The notes under the pieces are model-generated. The model had not been told where the DNA came from, did not search any database, and was given only the letters and a program-made list of their open reading frames with translations. Positions 40,378 to 52,212 of a stretch of 64,000 nt of DNA are shown one piece after another. The stretch spans positions 66,362,406 through 66,426,405 of the forward strand of contig OY757010.1 of assembly GCA_963580285.1 (NCBI GenBank), written 5' to 3'. This DNA comes from Lucinisca nassula (Eukaryota; Mollusca; Bivalvia; Lucinida; Lucinidae). The number at the start of each line of letters is the position of its first letter. Position 1 is the first letter of the stretch. The position numbers and the translations under genes are program-made.

Positions 40378-43007
40378 GTTTTTAGCTCACCTGGGCCGAA
40401 GGCTCCAGGGAAGCTTATAGGATGGTATTACCTCCGTCGTCCGTCTGCCCACACTTTTGACCAGCTTTATCTCTGCAGGCTGATTTCAATTATTTTTAGC
40501 TCACCTGTCACGTAGTGACAAGGTGAGCTTTTGTGATCACTTTTCGTCCGTGTGCGCGTCCGTAAACAATTTCTTCAAACCACATCTTCTCAACCACTGA
40601 TCGGATTTTGACCATACTTCACAGGAATGATCCTTAGATGGTCCCCTTTCAAAGTTGTTCAAATGGTTCCAGTCCGTTGCACTAGGTCACAGGAGCCAAA
40701 AATAGATTTTTTTTACTGAAATCTTAAAAAATCTTCTCTGAAACCGCATGGCCTGGGTTTTTGATATTTGGTATGAAGCTTCATCTAGTGGACCTCTACC
40801 AAGATTGTTCAAATTATAGCCCTTGGGCCAAAAATACTCCCACCCCGGGGCCCTTTGGTTTTTACATAAACTTATATAGGGAAAAATCTTAAAAAAAATC
40901 TGAAACTGCAAGGCCCAGGTCTTTGATATTTGGTGTGAAGCTTCATCTAGTGGACCTCTATCAAGATTGTTCAAAATATAGCCCTGGGGCCAGAAATGCC
41001 CCCGCCCAAGGCCCTTTGGTTTTACATAGACTTATATAGGGAAAATCTTTAAAAAATCTTCTTCTCTGAAACCGCAAGGCCCAGGTCTTTGATATTTGGT
41101 GTGAAGCTTCAACTAATGGAACGTCTCTAAAATGACCTTTACAATTTTGACGGGAATGTTAAACCTCCAATCAAACAAACAACCAAAACCTCTATCAATA
41201 TTGTTCAAACTATAGCCTTGAGGTCAAAAATGCCTCAGCCCGGGGTCCTTTGGTTTTACATGGACTTATATTAGGAAAAACTTGAAAAAAATCTTCTTCT
41301 CTGAAACCAGAAGGCTACAGGTCTTTGATATTCGGTATGAAGCTTCGTCTTGTGCACCTCTATCAAGATTGTTCAAATTATAGGCCTTTGGGACAAAAAT
41401 GCCCCTGTTGCGGGGCCATTTGGTTTTTACATAGACATATATGGAAAATCTTTAAAAATCTTCTCTAAAACCACATGGCCCAGGTCTTTGATATTTGGTG
41501 TGAAGCTTCATCTAGTGGACCTCTACCAAGATTGTTCAAATTATAGCCCTGGGGCCAAAAATGTCCTCGCACTGGGGGCCTTTGGTTTTACATAGGCTTA
41601 TATAGGGAAAATCTTTAAAAATCTTCTTTGAAACAGCAAGGCCCAGGTCTTTGATATTTGGGGTGAAGCTTCATCAAGTGACCTCTATCATGATTGTTCA
41701 GATTAAAGCCCTAGGGCCAAAAATGCTCCGCCCGGGCCCTTTGGTTTTCCATAGGCTTATATAGGGAAAATATTTAAAAATCTTCTCTGAAACCACAAGG
41801 CCCAGGTCTTTGATATTTGGTATGAAGCTTCATCTAGTGGACCTCTACCAAGATTGTTCAAATTATAGCCCTGGAGCCAAAAATGCCCCCGCCCCGGGGC
41901 ACTTTGGTTTTACATAGACTTTTATAGGGAAAATCTTCTCTGAAACTGCAAGGCCCAGTTCTTTGATATTTGGTAGGAAGCTTCATCTACATCACATGAA
42001 CAGGTCCATGAAATGAAGACCCCACTAAACCCCACTTTATGTAGAGAAAACTGAGGATTACGGGGGTAAACATTATTTTCCTTATTTCTGCTCGAAGACC
42101 TAGGTTGTGGGTACTCCTTAGAACCGCTTCAACGAGGTGGTTCTAACGATCACCAACAATCTATGCAGTATTTATAAGAAAAATATCACCGATTTTCATC
42201 AGAAAAGCAACCATTTAGGAGATATGAAAAAATGTCCTTTGTTGCACAGACGTGTTATCGTAATGTAGTGGACCTCTATCAACATTGTTCAAATTATAGG
42301 CCTAGGGGGAAAAATGCCCCCACCTGCGAGCCCTTTGGTTTTACATTGGCTTATACAGGGAAAATCTTTAAAAATCTTCTTCTCCAAAACCACTTGGCCC
42401 AGTTCTTTGATATTTGGTGTGTATCTTCATTTAGTGGACCTCTTCCCAGATTGTTCAAATTATAGCCCTTGGACCAAAAATGCCCCCTCCCCGGGGCCCA
42501 TTGGTTTTGCATTGACTTATTTAGGGAAATTTTAAAAAAACCTTCTACTCTGAAACCGCAAGGTCCAGGTCTTTGATATTTGATGTGAAGCTTCATCTAG
42601 TGGACCTCTATCAAAATTGTTCAAATTATAGCCCTAGGAAATAGAAGTAAGGCAATTAAAACCTTTGAAAATCTTATTGTCTGAAAGCAAGGTCTTTGAT
42701 ATTTGGTATGAAGCTTCGTCTTGTGGATTTCTACCAAGATAATTCACATTATATAGCCCTGTGGCCAAAAATGGCCCAGCCCGGGGACCCCAAGGTTTAT
42801 ATAGACTTACATAAGGAAAACCTTTAAAAATCTTGTCTTAAACCAAAAGGCTCCGGTCTTTGATATTTGGTATGAAGCTTCACCATTTAGACCACTACCA
42901 AGATTATTCAAATTATAACCCGGGGCCAATAATGGCTCTCCCAGGGGCCCACTTGTTACACTGTGGATCAGGTGAGTGATCCAGAGCCATCATGGCCCTC
43001 TTGTTAC
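40378..43007 (+). mobile_element. Helitron-like tandem-repeat element (family GCTCACC), copy 4
   Basis: Stacked 5' ends at 40380 (hairpin around GGGCCGAAGGCTC) and 40495 (GTCACGTAGTGAC). About twelve units of roughly 165 bp ('AGGTCTTTGATATTTGGTGT', 'TCATCTAGTGGACCTCTA', 'GATTGTTCAAATTATAGCCC') follow. A hairpin MITE (family H) is embedded at about 42000-42260. The 3' end is 'GGATCAGGTGAGTGATCCAG', then GGGCCATCAT..CCCTC relative AGAGCCATCATGGCCCT + CTTGTT. Confidence 0.7.
42000..42260. mobile_element. Hairpin MITE (family H) inside the copy 4 array
   Basis: 'ACTAAACCCCACTTTATGTA', 'CCTTATTTCTGCTCGAAGAC', 'GAACCGCTTCAACGAGGTGG', and the right end 'TTGCACAGACGTGTTATCGT'. It interrupts a 165-bp unit: 'GCTTCATCTA' before and 'GTAGTGGACCTCTATCAAC' after. 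Confidence 0.6.
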
Positions 43008-43142
43008 TGGTTGCCATGTAAACCAAAATGAAAAAAAAAAAAAAAAAAAATACTTAAAAAATCATCTCCTCAGAAACCGTATGCTCTATGTGGCTGAGTC
43101 TTTATGGAAATTTTTACCATATTTGCCTTTTCTGGTTTTGTG
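43008..43142. repeat. Host repeat fragment ('ggttgccatggaaacc' repeat, family G)
   Basis: 'ACTGGTTGCCATGTAAACCA', an A run, 'ACCGTATGCTCTATGTGGCT' and 'TTTTCTGGTTTTGTG'. It matches 45124-45262 and 48276-48470. Family G is the sequence into which the GCTCACC-type elements 4, 5 and 6 inserted. Confidence 0.55.
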
Positions 43143-44938
43143 TTTTTAGCTCACCTGTCACGTAGTGACAAGGTGAGCTTTTGTGATCACTTTTTGTCCG
43201 TCGTCCGTGCGTGCATCCGTCCGTAAACTTTTTCTTCAAATGACATCTCCTCCTAAACCACTGATCGGATTTTGACCAAACGTCACAGGAATGATCCTTA
43301 GGTGGTCCCCTTTCAAAGTTGTTTAAATGGTTCCGGTCCATTGCACATCAAGGTCACAGGAGCTAAATATAGATTTTTTTTAATGAAAACTTAAAAAATC
43401 TTCTCCTCTGAAACCGCAAGGCCCAGGTCTTCAATATTTGGTGTGAAGCTTCATCTAGTGGACCTCTACCAAGATTGTTCAAATTATAGCCCTGGGGCCA
43501 AAAATGGCCCCGCGCCAGGGCCCACCAGTTTTACATAGACGTATATGGAATAAACCTTTAAAAAAATTTTCTTGTCTGAAATCAGAAGGCCCAGGTCTTT
43601 GATATTTGGTATGAAGCTCCATCTAGTAGACGTCTACCAAGATTGTTCAAAATATAGTCCTGGGGCCAAAAAATGCCCCCGCGCCATGGCCCACTGGTTT
43701 CACATAGGTGTATATAGGGAAAACCTTTAAAAATCTTCTTGTCTGAAACCATAAGGCCCAGGTCTTTGATATTTGGCATGAAGCTTCATCTAGTGGACCT
43801 CTACCAAGATTACTCAAAGTATAGTCCTTGGTCCAAAAATGCCTCGCGCTGGGGCCTACTGGTTTCACATAGGCGTATATAGGGAAAACCTTTAAAAATC
43901 TTCTTGTCTGAAACCAGAAGGCCCAGGTCTTTGATATTTGGCATGAAGCTTCATCTAGTGGACATCTACCAAGATTGTTCAAGCTATAGTCCCGGGGTCA
44001 AAAAATGCCCCTGCGCCGGAGCCCACTGGCTTGTCATAGGCGTATATAGGGAAAACCTTTAAAAATCTTCTTGTCTGAAACCAGAAGGCCCAGGTCTTTG
44101 ATATTTGGCATGAAGCTTCATCTAGTGGACCTCTACCAAGATTGTTCCAAATAAAGTTCTGAGGCCAATAATGCCCCCGCGCCGGGGCCAACTGGTTTCA
44201 CATAGGCGTATACAGAAATAACCTTTAAAAATCTTCTTGTCAGAAACCAGAAGGCCCAGGTCTTTGATATTTGGTATGGAGCTTCAGCTAATGGACCTCT
44301 AACAAGATTGTTCAAATAATAGCCTTGGGTCAAAAAGTGTCCCTGTGCCAGGACCCACTAGTTTTACATAGGCTAAAATAGGAAAAACTTTAAAAAATCT
44401 TCTTGTCTGAAACCAGAAGGCCCCGGTCTTTTATGTTTGGGGTGAAGCGTCATCTAGTGGACCTCTATTGAGATTGTTCAAATCATAGCCCTGGCACCAA
44501 AAATGCCCCTACAGCAGAGCCCACTAGTTTTACATGGGCTTATATAGGGAAACCTTTAAAAATCTTCTTATCTGAAACCAGAAGGCCAAGGTCTTTGATA
44601 TTTGGTATCAAGCTTCATCTAATGGACCTCTACCAAGATTGTTCAAATTATAGCCTTGGGGCCAAAAATACCTGTGCCGGGACCCACTAGTTTTACATAG
44701 GCTTATATGGGAAGAACCTTTAAAAATCTTCTTGTCTGAAAGCAGAAGGCCCAGGTCTTTGATATTTGGCAAGAAGCTTCATCTAGAGGACCTCAACTGA
44801 GATTATTCACATAATAATCTGCGCCAAAAATGTCCACTTGCCAGGGCCCACTGGTTTTACATAGGCTTATATAGGGAAGACCTTTAAAAATCCTAGAGAC
44901 ACTGATTCTCAGGTGAGCGATTCAGGGCTCTTTTGTTT
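43143..44938 (+). mobile_element. Helitron-like tandem-repeat element (family GCTCACC), copy 5
   Basis: 5' 'TTTTTAGCTCACCTGTCACG' with the TCACGTAGTGA hairpin. One lead-in ('CACTGATCGGATTTTGACCA'), then nine or ten regular units of about 165 bp with 'GTCTGAAACCAGAAGGCCCA'. The 3' end is eroded: 'CTCAGGTGAGCGATTCAGGG' + CTCTTTTGTTT. It sits in a T run of family G: GGTTTTGTG-T(n) before and TATGAAATTCGGCTC after, matching the uninterrupted text at 45250-45290. Confidence 0.7.
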
Positions 44939-45460
44939 ATGAAATTCGGCTCTTTACTTTGGTTGCTTGGCCACTTAGAGTTTCCATTGACTTATATTGG
45001 GGAAAATTGAAAAATGGAATTTACTGCTATGCCTTTCCAGATATTTTGACAAAACTTTCCTAGAAATATTTTTAAGCAATCATCTATCTGCCATATGATT
45101 TTAGGCCAACTGGTCAATTTTATTGGTTGCCACGGAAACCAGAATGGGCCAATAAATAGAATAAAAACACACTTAAAATCGTCTTCACAAAAACCATATG
45201 CTCTATGAGGCTGAGACTATAATGGAAATATTCACCATATTTGCCTGAATAGGTTTTGTGTTTTTTTTTTTTATGAAATTCCGCTCTTTAGTTTGGTTGC
45301 TATGGCATCTTAAGAGTTTCTATAGATTTGTAATGGGCAAAATTGAAAATTTGCATTTACTGCCGAGCCTTAGTAGGTATTCTGTCAAAACATTCATAGA
45401 AATATTTTTTAAGCAAAATTGAATTGTTCCTGCCATATGATTTTAGGCCTACTGCTCATT
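44939..45460 (+). repeat. Family G host repeat, about 1.7 units
   Basis: One full unit of about 310 bp ('GAAATTCGGCTCTTTACTTT', 'AAATATTTTTAAGCAATCAT', 'ATATGATTTTAGGCCAACTG', 'TTGGTTGCCACGGAAACCAG', 'ACCATATGCTCTATGAGGCT') and the first 190 bp of a second. The unit at 45110-45135 is the empty site for the element at 45461, and that at 45250-45290 for the element at 43143. Confidence 0.65.
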
Positions 45461-48275
45461 TTTAGCTCACCTGAGCACGAAGTGCTCAAGGTGAGCTTTT
45501 GGGATCGGTCTTTGTCCGTCGTCCGTGCGTCAACTTTTGCTTTAAACAACTTCTTCTCCAAAACTGCTGGACAGATTTTGATCTTATTTCACAGGAATGC
45601 TCCTTGGGTGATCCTCTTCCAAAATTGCTCAAACTGTTCCGCTCGGGTGAACAAGATGGCCGCCAGAGCTAAAAATAGAAAAACCTTTAAACGACTTCTC
45701 CTGCTTAACCAGTGGATGGATTTTGAAATTATTTCACAGGAATGTTCCTTGGATGACCTTCTACTAAAATTGCTCAAACCGTTTCGCTGGGGTGAACAAA
45801 ATGGCCGCAAGAGCTAAAAATAGAAAAACCTTTAAACGACTTCTTCTCCTTAACCAGTGGATGGATTTTGAAATTATTGCCCAGGAATGTTCCTTGGGTG
45901 GCCCTCTACCAAAATTGCTCAAACCGTTCCGCTCGGGTGAACAAAATGGCCACCAGAGCTAAAAATAGAAAAACCTTTAAAGGACTTCTTCTCCTTAACC
46001 AGTGGCTGGATTTTGAAATTATTACACAGGAATGTTCCTTGGGTGCCCCTCTACTAAAATTGCTCAAACTGTTCCGCTCGGGTGAACAAAATGGCCGCAA
46101 GAGCTAAAAAACCTTTAAAGGACTTCTCCTTAACCAGTGGATGAATTTCGAAATTACTTTACAGGAATGTTCCTTGTGTGACCCTCTACCAAAATTGCTC
46201 AAACCGTTCCGCTTGGCTGAACAAGATGGCCACCAGAGCTAAAAATAGAAAAACCTTTAAACGACTTCTTCTCCTTAACTAGTGGATGGATTTTGAAATT
46301 ACTTCACAGGAATGTTCCTTGGGTGACCCTTTACCAAAACTGCTCAAACTGTTCCGCTCAGGTGAACAAGATGGCCGCCAGAGCTAAAAATAGAATAACC
46401 TTTAAACGACTTTTTCTCCTTAATCAGTGGATTGATTTTGACATTATTTTACTGGAATGTTCCTTGGGTGACCCTCTACCAAAATTGCTCAAACCGTTCC
46501 GCATGTGTGAACAAAATGGCCGCCAGAGCTAAAATTAGAAAAACCTTTAAACAACATCTTCTCCTTAACCAGTGGATGGATTTTGAAATTATTTCACAGG
46601 AATGTTCCTTGGGTGCCCCTCTACTAAAATTGCTCAAACCGTTCCGCTCGGGTGAACAAAATGGCCGCAATAGCTAAAAATAGAAAAACCTTTAAAGGAC
46701 TTCTCCTTTACCAGTGGATGGATTTCGAAATTACTTTACAGGAATGTTCCTTGTGTGACCCTCTACCAAAATTGCTCAAACCGTTCCGCTTGGGTGAACA
46801 AAATGGCCACCAGAGCTAAAAATAGAAAAACCTTTAAACAATTTCTTCTCCTTAACTAGTTGATGGATTATGAAATTACTTCACAGGAATGTTCCTTGGG
46901 TGACCCTCTACCAAAATTGCTCAAACCGTTCCGCTCGGGTGAACAGGATGCCGCCAGAGCTAAAAATAGGATAACCTTTAAACGACTTTTTCTTCTTAAC
47001 CAGTGGATGGATTTTGAAATTATTTCACTGGAATGTTCCTTGGGTGATCCTCTACCAAAATTGCTCAAACTGTTCCGTCGGGTGAACAAAATGGCCACCA
47101 GAGCTAAAAATAGAAAAACCTTTAAACGACTTCTTCTCCTTAACCAGTGGATGGATTTTGAAACTATTTCACAGGAATGTTCGTTTGGTGACCCTCTACC
47201 AAAATTGCTCATACTGACCCGCTCGGGTGAACAAAATGGCCACCAGAGCTTCTCCTGCTTAACCAATGGATGGATTAATAGCCCTAGGGCCCCGCCCTGG
47301 GGCCCACTGGTTTTACATAGGCTTATATAGGGAAAACCTTTAAAAATCTTCTTGTCTGAAACCAGAAGGCCCAGCTCTTTGAAATTTGGTATGTAGCTTT
47401 GTCTAGTGGACCGCTACCAAGATTGTTCAAATTATAGCCCTGGTGCCAAAAACAGCCCTGCCCCGCGGCCCACTGGTTTTACATAGGCTTATATATGGAA
47501 AAAAAAATTAAAAATCTTCTTGTCTGAAACCAGAAGGTCTTTGATATTTGGTATGAAGCTTTATCTAGTGGACCTCTTCCAAGATTGTTCAAATTATAGC
47601 GCTGGGGCCAAAACTGGCCCCGCCCCGGGCCCCACTGGTTTTACATAGGCTTATATTGGGGAAACCTTTAAAAATCTTCTTGTCTGAAACCAGAAGGCCC
47701 AGGTCTTCGATATTTGGTGAGTAGCTTCGTCAAGTGGACCGCTACCAAGATTGTTCAAATTATAGCCCTGGGGCCAAAAACGCCCCCGCGCCAGGGCCCA
47801 CTGGTTTTACATAGGCTTTTATAGGGAAAACCTTTAAAAATCTTCTCGTCTGAAACCAGAAGGCCCAGGTCTTTGATATTTGGTATGAAGCGTCATCTAG
47901 TGGACCTCTACCAAGATTGTTTAAATTATAGCCCTGGGGCCAAAAATGCCCCCACCCCAGGGCCCTTTGGTTTTACATAGACTTATAATGCCCTGGTGCA
48001 TAGGCTTATGTAGGGAATATCTTTATAAAAATCTTCTTCTCTGAGCCGCAAGGCCCAGGTCTTTGATATTTGGTGTGTAGCTTCATCTAGTGGACCTTTG
48101 CCAAGATTGTTCAAATTATAGCCTTTGTTGATGTTTGGTATGAAGCTTCACCTTTAAGACCTCCCTCAACATTATGCACATTAAAGGCCTTGGGCCAATA
48201 ATGGCCCTCCCTGGGGCCCACTTGTTACACTATGGATCAGGTGAGCGATCCAGGGCCATCATGGCCCTCTTGTTA
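45461..48275 (+). mobile_element. Helitron-like tandem-repeat element (family GCTCACC), copy 6
   Basis: 5' 'TTTAGCTCACCTGAGCACGA' with hairpin, a 145-bp array (45560-47265), then about five 165-bp units. The 3' end is 'GGATCAGGTGAGCGATCCAG', the GGGCCATCATGGCCC hairpin and TCTTGTT. Overall layout and both unit types are the same as copy 1 (6540-9290), with which it shares even the 3' 'GCCTTGGGCCAATAATGGCC' block. Flanked by split family G sequence (GGCCTACTGCTCATTT / ATTGGTTGCCACTGG). Confidence 0.75.
45560..47265 (+). repeat. 145-bp tandem array, about 12 units
   Basis: Same unit as 6660-8810. Spacing of the atggcc(g/a)cc landmark is 136-146 bp from about 45655 to 47237. One unit near 46090 has lost about ten bases. 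Open frames here, including one of 156 codons, result from the array. Confidence 0.85.
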
Positions 48276-48900
48276 TTGGTTGCCACTGGAAACCAAAATA
48301 AAAAAATAAACAAAAAAAAAATAGAAACTGTTTTTAAAACAATAAACAAAAAAAAATAGAAACTGTTTTTAAAACAATCATTTCCTCATAAACCATATGC
48401 TCTATGAGGCTGAGACTATGTAGAAATGGTCACCATATTTGCCTTTACAGGTTTTGTGGTTTTTTTTGTTGTTTTTTTTTGTTTGTTTTTTTTATTATTG
48501 AATTTGGCTCTTTAGTTTGGTGGCTATGGGAAGTTAAGAGTTTCCATAGACTTATAATGGGGAAAATTGAAAAATGACTTTTGCACCTTTAAAGATATTT
48601 TAAAAGCTTTCATAGAAATGTTCCTTAAACAATGTTCTATCTTCCATATGATTTAAAGGCTAATTGGTTACGACAGATGGTTGTCAACTGTTGTTTGTTG
48701 TCTTGCAACAACATTCAAGAGACATCAGAATGAAGCCACCAGACTGATTGGGTCCAAATTTGATCTGTAGCGTCTTTGGGCGCAGGGCTTCCATGGTTAA
48801 TTAAAATACAGGGCTGCCAGTGGGCAGTGCTCCCTGAGCTCTGGTGAGCACAGTGACCCCTGGGCCTCTTGTTTTTAAATATCACGTAAGGCATATCGAC
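48276..48900 (+). repeat. Family G host repeat, continuing unit
   Basis: 'ATTGGTTGCCACTGGAAACC', a duplicated 'AAATAGAAACTGTTTTTAAA' block (48322-48375), T-rich tract, then 'GAATTTGGCTCTTTAGTTTG' and 'TTCCATATGATTTAAAGGCT'. It ends near 'GACCCCTGGGCCTCTTGTTT', which looks like another eroded 3' hairpin with CTTGTT. Confidence 0.5.
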
Positions 48901-49343
48901 CAGAGTTTGTACAAGCTTAGGCTTTTCTTTTCCGGGGGTCCATGGCCTTCCTCTTGAACATTTTTTGTTTTAACGGCAATGAAGGGTGGTTGTTGGGCGA
49001 GGCAAAGGCGTCACTGATATTGGTTTAGAGTTGGCAAGGCCTGCTGTCCATGATGCAGGTAAGGGTACAGGGGAAAGTTGTTATTTCTTCTGCTTCTACT
49101 CTCCCATTCATTTTTCTCTTTCTCCTCTTTCCCTCACTTTCATCTCATCTACTATCTCTTTTCTCCCTTTCTCTGGGAGAAGACACGAAATTTATCTTTT
49201 CATTCAAGTGAACATCCAATGTTCGAAATTTTTACTGTTGCAAGTGCATTCAATGCATAAGGTGCCGCGCCCTGTGGCACGATGCACACGTTACGAGTAC
49301 ACTTTGGTGATCTAGCTATGCATGTCATAAGTGTTACTTTTTG
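48901..49343. other. Non-coding, CT-rich tract
   Basis: A pyrimidine-rich stretch (49080-49185) and no recognised gene. An open frame of 109 codons (48986-49315) spans the CT tract and has no coding features I can name. Confidence 0.35.
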
Positions 49344-49560
49344 CAACGGCTCTCCATGGCCTATTGGGTAAGAGTGCTGACTTTTAATCATAAGGTCTCT
49401 AACCACACTGGTTCGAGCCTCGCTCAGTTCACATGTGAGACGTCAAGTTCCGCAACGGAAAGTCAGGTATTTTTTCTCTGAGAACTCCTTTTTCGCCAAC
49501 CTCTGATTAATGATTGGCTCGGAATAATTGAGATAATCTTGAAAAGTCTGTAAAACCAAA
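49344..49560 (+). repeat. tRNA-Lys-derived SINE (family S)
   Basis: Head 'GGCTCTCCATGGCCTATTGG', anticodon loop CTTTTAA, B box GGTTCGAGCC, 'GAGACGTCAAGTTCCGCAAC', 3' 'ATAATCTTGAAAAGTCTGTA'. Nearly full length. Confidence 0.8.
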
Positions 49561-49784
49561 AAGGTGTGCGTTGGAATTTACATCCAACTAACACGCACCT
49601 AAGGTCATACAGAGATGGGACCTCGGTTCAAAGACTCATCCGATCTGATAGTGTGGAGACGCTTGGAATGGGACTCAGGACGGCTTGTTTACAAGAGAAG
49701 GTTAGTTTATACTAATTTATTTTAGTTCGATTGCGATGAAAGCTTTAAGCTTATTGAATCGCTCTCGAACACTCATTCTGGGTG

Positions 49785-49972
49785 TTTTCACGCGCGCGAG
49801 AGAGAGAGGCAGTGGCTTTTAGACCACTGCTACCCATTTACACCTGGGTGGAGTGGGGCAGTGTCATTACGTGTCTTGCCCAAGGACACACCTCGATACC
49901 GGTGGCGGATTCGAACGCACAACCTCTCGATTATGAGTCGAACGCGCTAACCACTGCGCTATCGAGGCTGAG
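49785..49972 (-). repeat. tRNA-Met-derived SINE, minus copy
   Basis: On the minus strand the head AGCCTCGATAGCGCAGTGGT carries the A box, the anticodon arm is CGA-CTCATAA-TCG (CAT, Met), and the B box is GTTCGAATCC. TCGAGGT can still close the acceptor stem, but the T arm has an extra base, so it is not a working tRNA gene. The body follows with 'TTGGGCAAGACACGTAATGA' and 'CACCCAGGTGTAAATGGGTA', a block widespread in invertebrate SINEs. Confidence 0.75.
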
Positions 49973-50071
49973 AGAAGGTTTAACACTACACCATCCTGAA
50001 GTCCTTCTGCAACTCTACTGATCGATCAGTAAAGTAGTGGGTATTTGTAAGCAAAAGTAAAACGTATCGGG

Positions 50072-50335
50072 TTTGTTTGAATCGAGGTTTCAAGTCGGCG
50101 TCAACACTATTTAGGTCATTGCATTTTTGTGGGTCTTTTACCCGCCATTGAGATAAAGGGACATCTCAAGCCCTGCCAACCAAACAAAGCAGAAGGGTTT
50201 ATATGTAGGGATGGTCCAGCTCACACCATTTTGTTTCGACAGACTTAGACCTAAGCGGTTTACCAGTACTTATGGGCGGCCGGTTTCAGCTCTGCGTGGA
50301 AGCATCATGCAGCATGATATATATCTCCAACCCCC
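50072..50335 (-). repeat. CAAA-tailed SINE-like repeat (family C)
   Basis: 'GTTTGTTTGAATCGAGGTTT' (tail complement), 'GAGATAAAGGGACATCTC', 'AAGCGGTTTACCAGTACTTA', 'TCTGCGTGGAAGCATCATGC'. Minus orientation. Confidence 0.65.
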
Positions 50336-50375
50336 GATTGTCGGGGGTGACACACACCATGTAAACCCCCAATTT

Positions 50376-51189
50376 TTATGCCCCCACCATTCAAAGAAGG
50401 GTTGAAGGGCATATAGCGTTGCCCCTGTCCCTCCGCAGTCCGTTCGTTTGTCCGTCCGAAACTTAAACGCAGTCAATAACTTTCTTATTTCTGGATGGAT
50501 TTTGAAATTACTTTGTAGAAGTGTTATCCATCATGAGACGATGTGTCACATGACAAAACCCAGGTCCGTACCTCCAAGGTCAAGGTCATACTTAGAGGTC
50601 AAAGGTCAAAAAAGGGTCCGAAACTTAAACGCAGTCAATAACTTTCTTATTTCTGGATGGATTTTGAAATTACTTCGTAGAAATGTTAACCGTCATGTGA
50701 CGATGTGTCACGTGCAAAACCCAGGTCCGTACCTCCAAGGTCAAGGTCATACTCGGAGGTCAAGGGTCAAAAAAGGGTCCGAAACTTAACGCAGTCAATA
50801 ACTTTCTTATCTCTGGATGGATTTTGAAATTACTTTGTAGAATTGTTAACCATCATGATACGATGTGTCACATGCAAAACCCAGGTCCTTTCCTCAAAGG
50901 TCATACTTAGAGGTCAAAGGTCAAGAAAAGGGTCCCAAACTTAAACACGGTCAATAACTTGCTTAGTTGTGGATGGATTTTGAAATTACTTGGCAAAAAC
51001 GTTGGCCATCATGAGACAATCTGCCACACACAAAACCAAGGTCCTTAACTCCAAGGTAAAGGTCATAATTAGGTCAAATGTGAAAAAAGGGCCCAAAACT
51101 TAAACACCTTCAATAACTTTCTATGGAATAATACGAACATAGACATATTTTCAGGCGGGGGCATCCGTGTCCTATGGACACATTTCTAG
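50376..51189 (+). mobile_element. Helitron-like element, family TTATGCCCCCACC
   Basis: Start TTATGCCCCCACCATTCAAA with the return arm GGGTTGAAGGGCATA. Four units of about 160 bp ('CTTAAACGCAGTCAATAACT', 'TGGATGGATTTTGAAATTAC', 'AAACCCAGGTCCGTACCTCC', 'GAGGTCAAAGGTCAAAAAAG') follow. The 3' end is GGCGGGGGCAT (inverted start), the perfect hairpin GTGTCCTATGGACAC, then ATTTCTAG before T. A compact, complete example of the shared design. Confidence 0.8.
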
Positions 51190-51462
51190 TTTTTGCTTGA
51201 ATTGATTTTTACGTCCCCGCCAACACTAGGTCATTTTGGAGACGCTGCTTCCAATTTTGTGGGACTTTATGAAATGACATCTCAAGCCCTTCGCCTAAAC
51301 AAACCAAAATGGGTTTATATATAGGGAGTCCTAGGGACGGTCCGACTCGCACCACTTTGCCTGGGCAGGTTTAGACCCTCTAAGTGGTTTGTAGTCGGTT
51401 TCAACTCTGCGTGGAAGCATCAACCAGCCCAGTCTATTTCTCCAAGCCCCGATGGGCGAAGG
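51190..51462 (-). repeat. CAAA-tailed SINE-like repeat (family C)
   Basis: 'TTGAATTGATTTTTACGTCC', 'GACGCTGCTTCCAATTTTGT', 'AATGACATCTCAAGCCCTTC', 'ACCACTTTGCCTGGGCAGGT', 'AGCCCCGATGGGCG'. Minus copy flanking the previous element. Confidence 0.65.
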
Positions 51463-51474
51463 CCCAAGAAAGAG

Positions 51475-51640
51475 GGATTTACTGGGGTATATATTTGGGT
51501 ACGCATTAGAACCACCTCAAATAGGCTGTTGTAACGAGAAGCCACAATCTGTAATGTATGTTTAGACTAAAATAAAAATGCTACTTTTGGAAATATAACA
51601 GCCATTTTAGCACACGAATGTGTTATAATTATGGTAAGTG
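51475..51640. mobile_element. Hairpin MITE (family H), eroded
   Basis: 'GGTACGCATTAGAACCACCT' with partial complement 'AGGCTGTTGTAACGAGAAGC', then 'GCACACGAATGTGTTATAAT' as in copies 29525 and 42000. Confidence 0.45.
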
Positions 51641-52212
51641 AAAAATAAATTTGGGTAAAATTTGGTTGAGTTTAAAAACTGGCCAAGTCGGCTCATTAAT
51701 GAGTTATGTCCCCTTGATTGCTGAAAATGCCTATTTTTATTTTTTACCTTGTCAGCACATACAGTAGCCCCTTCAGTTTAAATTGGATCTTCTTGAAACT
51801 TGGTCATAATTAGGCTTCTCCTAAAAGCTCTGATGAGTTCGTAAACGGGCAAAGTCGGCCTATTAATTGTAGAGTTGTGTCCCCTTGATTACTGAAAATG
51901 CCTATTTTTGACCTTGTCACCACCACAGTCCCTTCAGTTTTGAGCGGATCTCCTTCAAACTCACCGGCAATTTGGCTTAGGATAAAAGTTCAGACAAGTA
52001 TGAAAACTGGCAAAATCGCCTTATTAATCATAGTGTTATGCCCCCTTGATTGCTGAAAATGCCTATTTTTGCCCTTGTCCTCAGTTTTGATTGGATCGTC
52101 TTGAAACTTATTTTTTAGTAAGTCAAGGATAAAGGCTTTGATGTGTTTGAAAACTGGCGGTTTGGGCTAATTCATTATAGAGTTATGTCCCATTGATTGC
52201 TGAAAATGCCAC

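Larger units (their letters stand above)
35234..43007 (+). repeat. Tandem duplication, copy B (expanded by insertions)
   Basis: It starts 'GGTTTGTTTTCCTATAGAAT' directly after copy A's end and follows copy A to at least 41365. Differences are three inserted elements (35276-36219, 36346-38182, 39006-39840), a missing segment equal to 32612-32725, and a longer repeat array at the end (41390-43007). The right limit is taken as the 3' end of the GCTCACC-type element. Confidence 0.65.

Noticed and set aside
46860..47330. Open frame of 156 codons with repeated peptide text
   Set aside because: Runs along the 145-bp tandem array. The frame shifts at each unit because 145 is not divisible by three, and the same peptide appears as many 79-codon frames elsewhere in the arrays.
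49895..49972. Possible tRNA-Met gene on the minus strand
   Set aside because: The anticodon arm and A/B boxes are good, but the T arm has an extra base and a SINE body follows directly, so it is a tRNA-derived SINE head.
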